From Clostridia bacterium (lineage in GTDB: Bacteria > Bacillota > Clostridia > Oscillospirales > CAG-272): a DNA stretch of 23,525 nt. Shown piece by piece: positions 23,378-23,525 of this stretch; within the stretch, counting starts at the first letter, position 1; every line of letters starts with the position of its first letter. The stretch covers positions 1 through 23,525 of the forward strand of contig CAAFYZ010000030.1 in the NCBI GenBank assembly GCA_900767415.1. Direction: 5' to 3'. Under the pieces are notes generated by a model that was not told where the DNA came from, ran no database searches, and saw only the letters and a list, made by a program, of their open reading frames with translations. A program made the translations under genes and the position numbers.

Positions 23378-23524
23378 TTACTGACCGAGGAGACCGAAGT
23401 CACCGTAACCGGTGTTGTCGCTTCCGCCGTCTTCGTCCATCTGACCGAAAGGCGAAGAGGACGTCAGAACATCCTGCGACTGCAGGGTGAGAAGTTCAAG
23501 TTCCGCTTTGGTATACTGTTTCAT
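23378..23524 (-). CDS. Small 48-residue hypothetical protein (possibly 5'-incomplete)
   Basis: A minus-strand frame runs from ATG (23522-23524) to TAA (23378-23380). It starts MKQYTKAELELLTLQSQDVL and ends in an Asp/Gly/Ser-rich tail (MDEDGGSDNTGYGDFGLLGQ). I do not recognise a function. The opening K-Y-x-K-x-E-x-E pattern recalls short hypothetical proteins that I have seen in gut Clostridia. It has no membrane segment and no cysteines. The SD would lie outside the window, so the ATG cannot be confirmed and the frame may extend further. A good terminator after the stop supports a real transcript. Confidence 0.55.
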   Translation of the reverse strand: MKQYTKAELELLTLQSQDVLTSSSPFGQMDEDGGSDNTGYGDFGLLGQ

Positions 23525-23525
23525 C

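Overview
The window looks like a chromosomal segment of a fairly GC-rich, uncultured-type Clostridia (Bacillota). The evidence is the set of Firmicutes housekeeping genes in Firmicutes order (yicC-remA-rpoZ-priA-def-fmt-yugP-rsmB-rlmN-rsgA), AddB-type rather than RecBC-type recombination, a DUF975 membrane protein, Shine-Dalgarno (SD) sequences close to AGGAGG, and sigma-A promoters with near-perfect TTGACA-N17-TATAAT. I cannot name the species. No rRNA, tRNA, CRISPR array, phage or transposase gene is visible. Most genes lie on the minus strand.

Layout. Positions 1-239 hold a striking gene-free inverted-repeat element: perfect 60-bp arms, nested hairpins, inward-facing TATAAT boxes and a central two-way terminator. 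A gene-free stretch with GC-rich palindromes follows up to about 584. The rpsB-tsf operon (minus) has a consensus promoter, a structured leader and a strong terminator. Next come an M14 metallocarboxypeptidase (minus), then a membrane protein plus esterase pair (plus). A DUF975 membrane protein (minus) is followed by a two-gene operon (plus) of a winged-helix regulator with a degenerate receiver domain and addB.

From about 19.9 kb back to 10.0 kb runs a compact 11-gene minus-strand cluster: nrdR, yicC, remA (DUF370), rpoZ, priA, def, fmt, a yugP-type membrane protease, rsmB, rlmN and rsgA. The last five genes are joined by 1- or 4-bp stop/start overlaps. The cluster combines nucleotide-reduction control, RNA processing, replication restart, N-terminal formyl-Met handling and rRNA or ribosome maturation. 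Beyond it lie a PAP2 phosphatase, an atypical RpiB/LacAB sugar-phosphate isomerase and an archaeal-type aspartyl-tRNA synthetase with its own promoter. The window ends with a hairpin-rich gap and a 48-residue small ORF.

The most interesting points are the element at 1-239, the regulator/addB operon (AddB lacks a Walker A motif and addA is not adjacent), the absence of gmk, coaBC and prpC-prkC from an otherwise conserved cluster, the polyaspartate tail on RemA, and the divergent isomerase.
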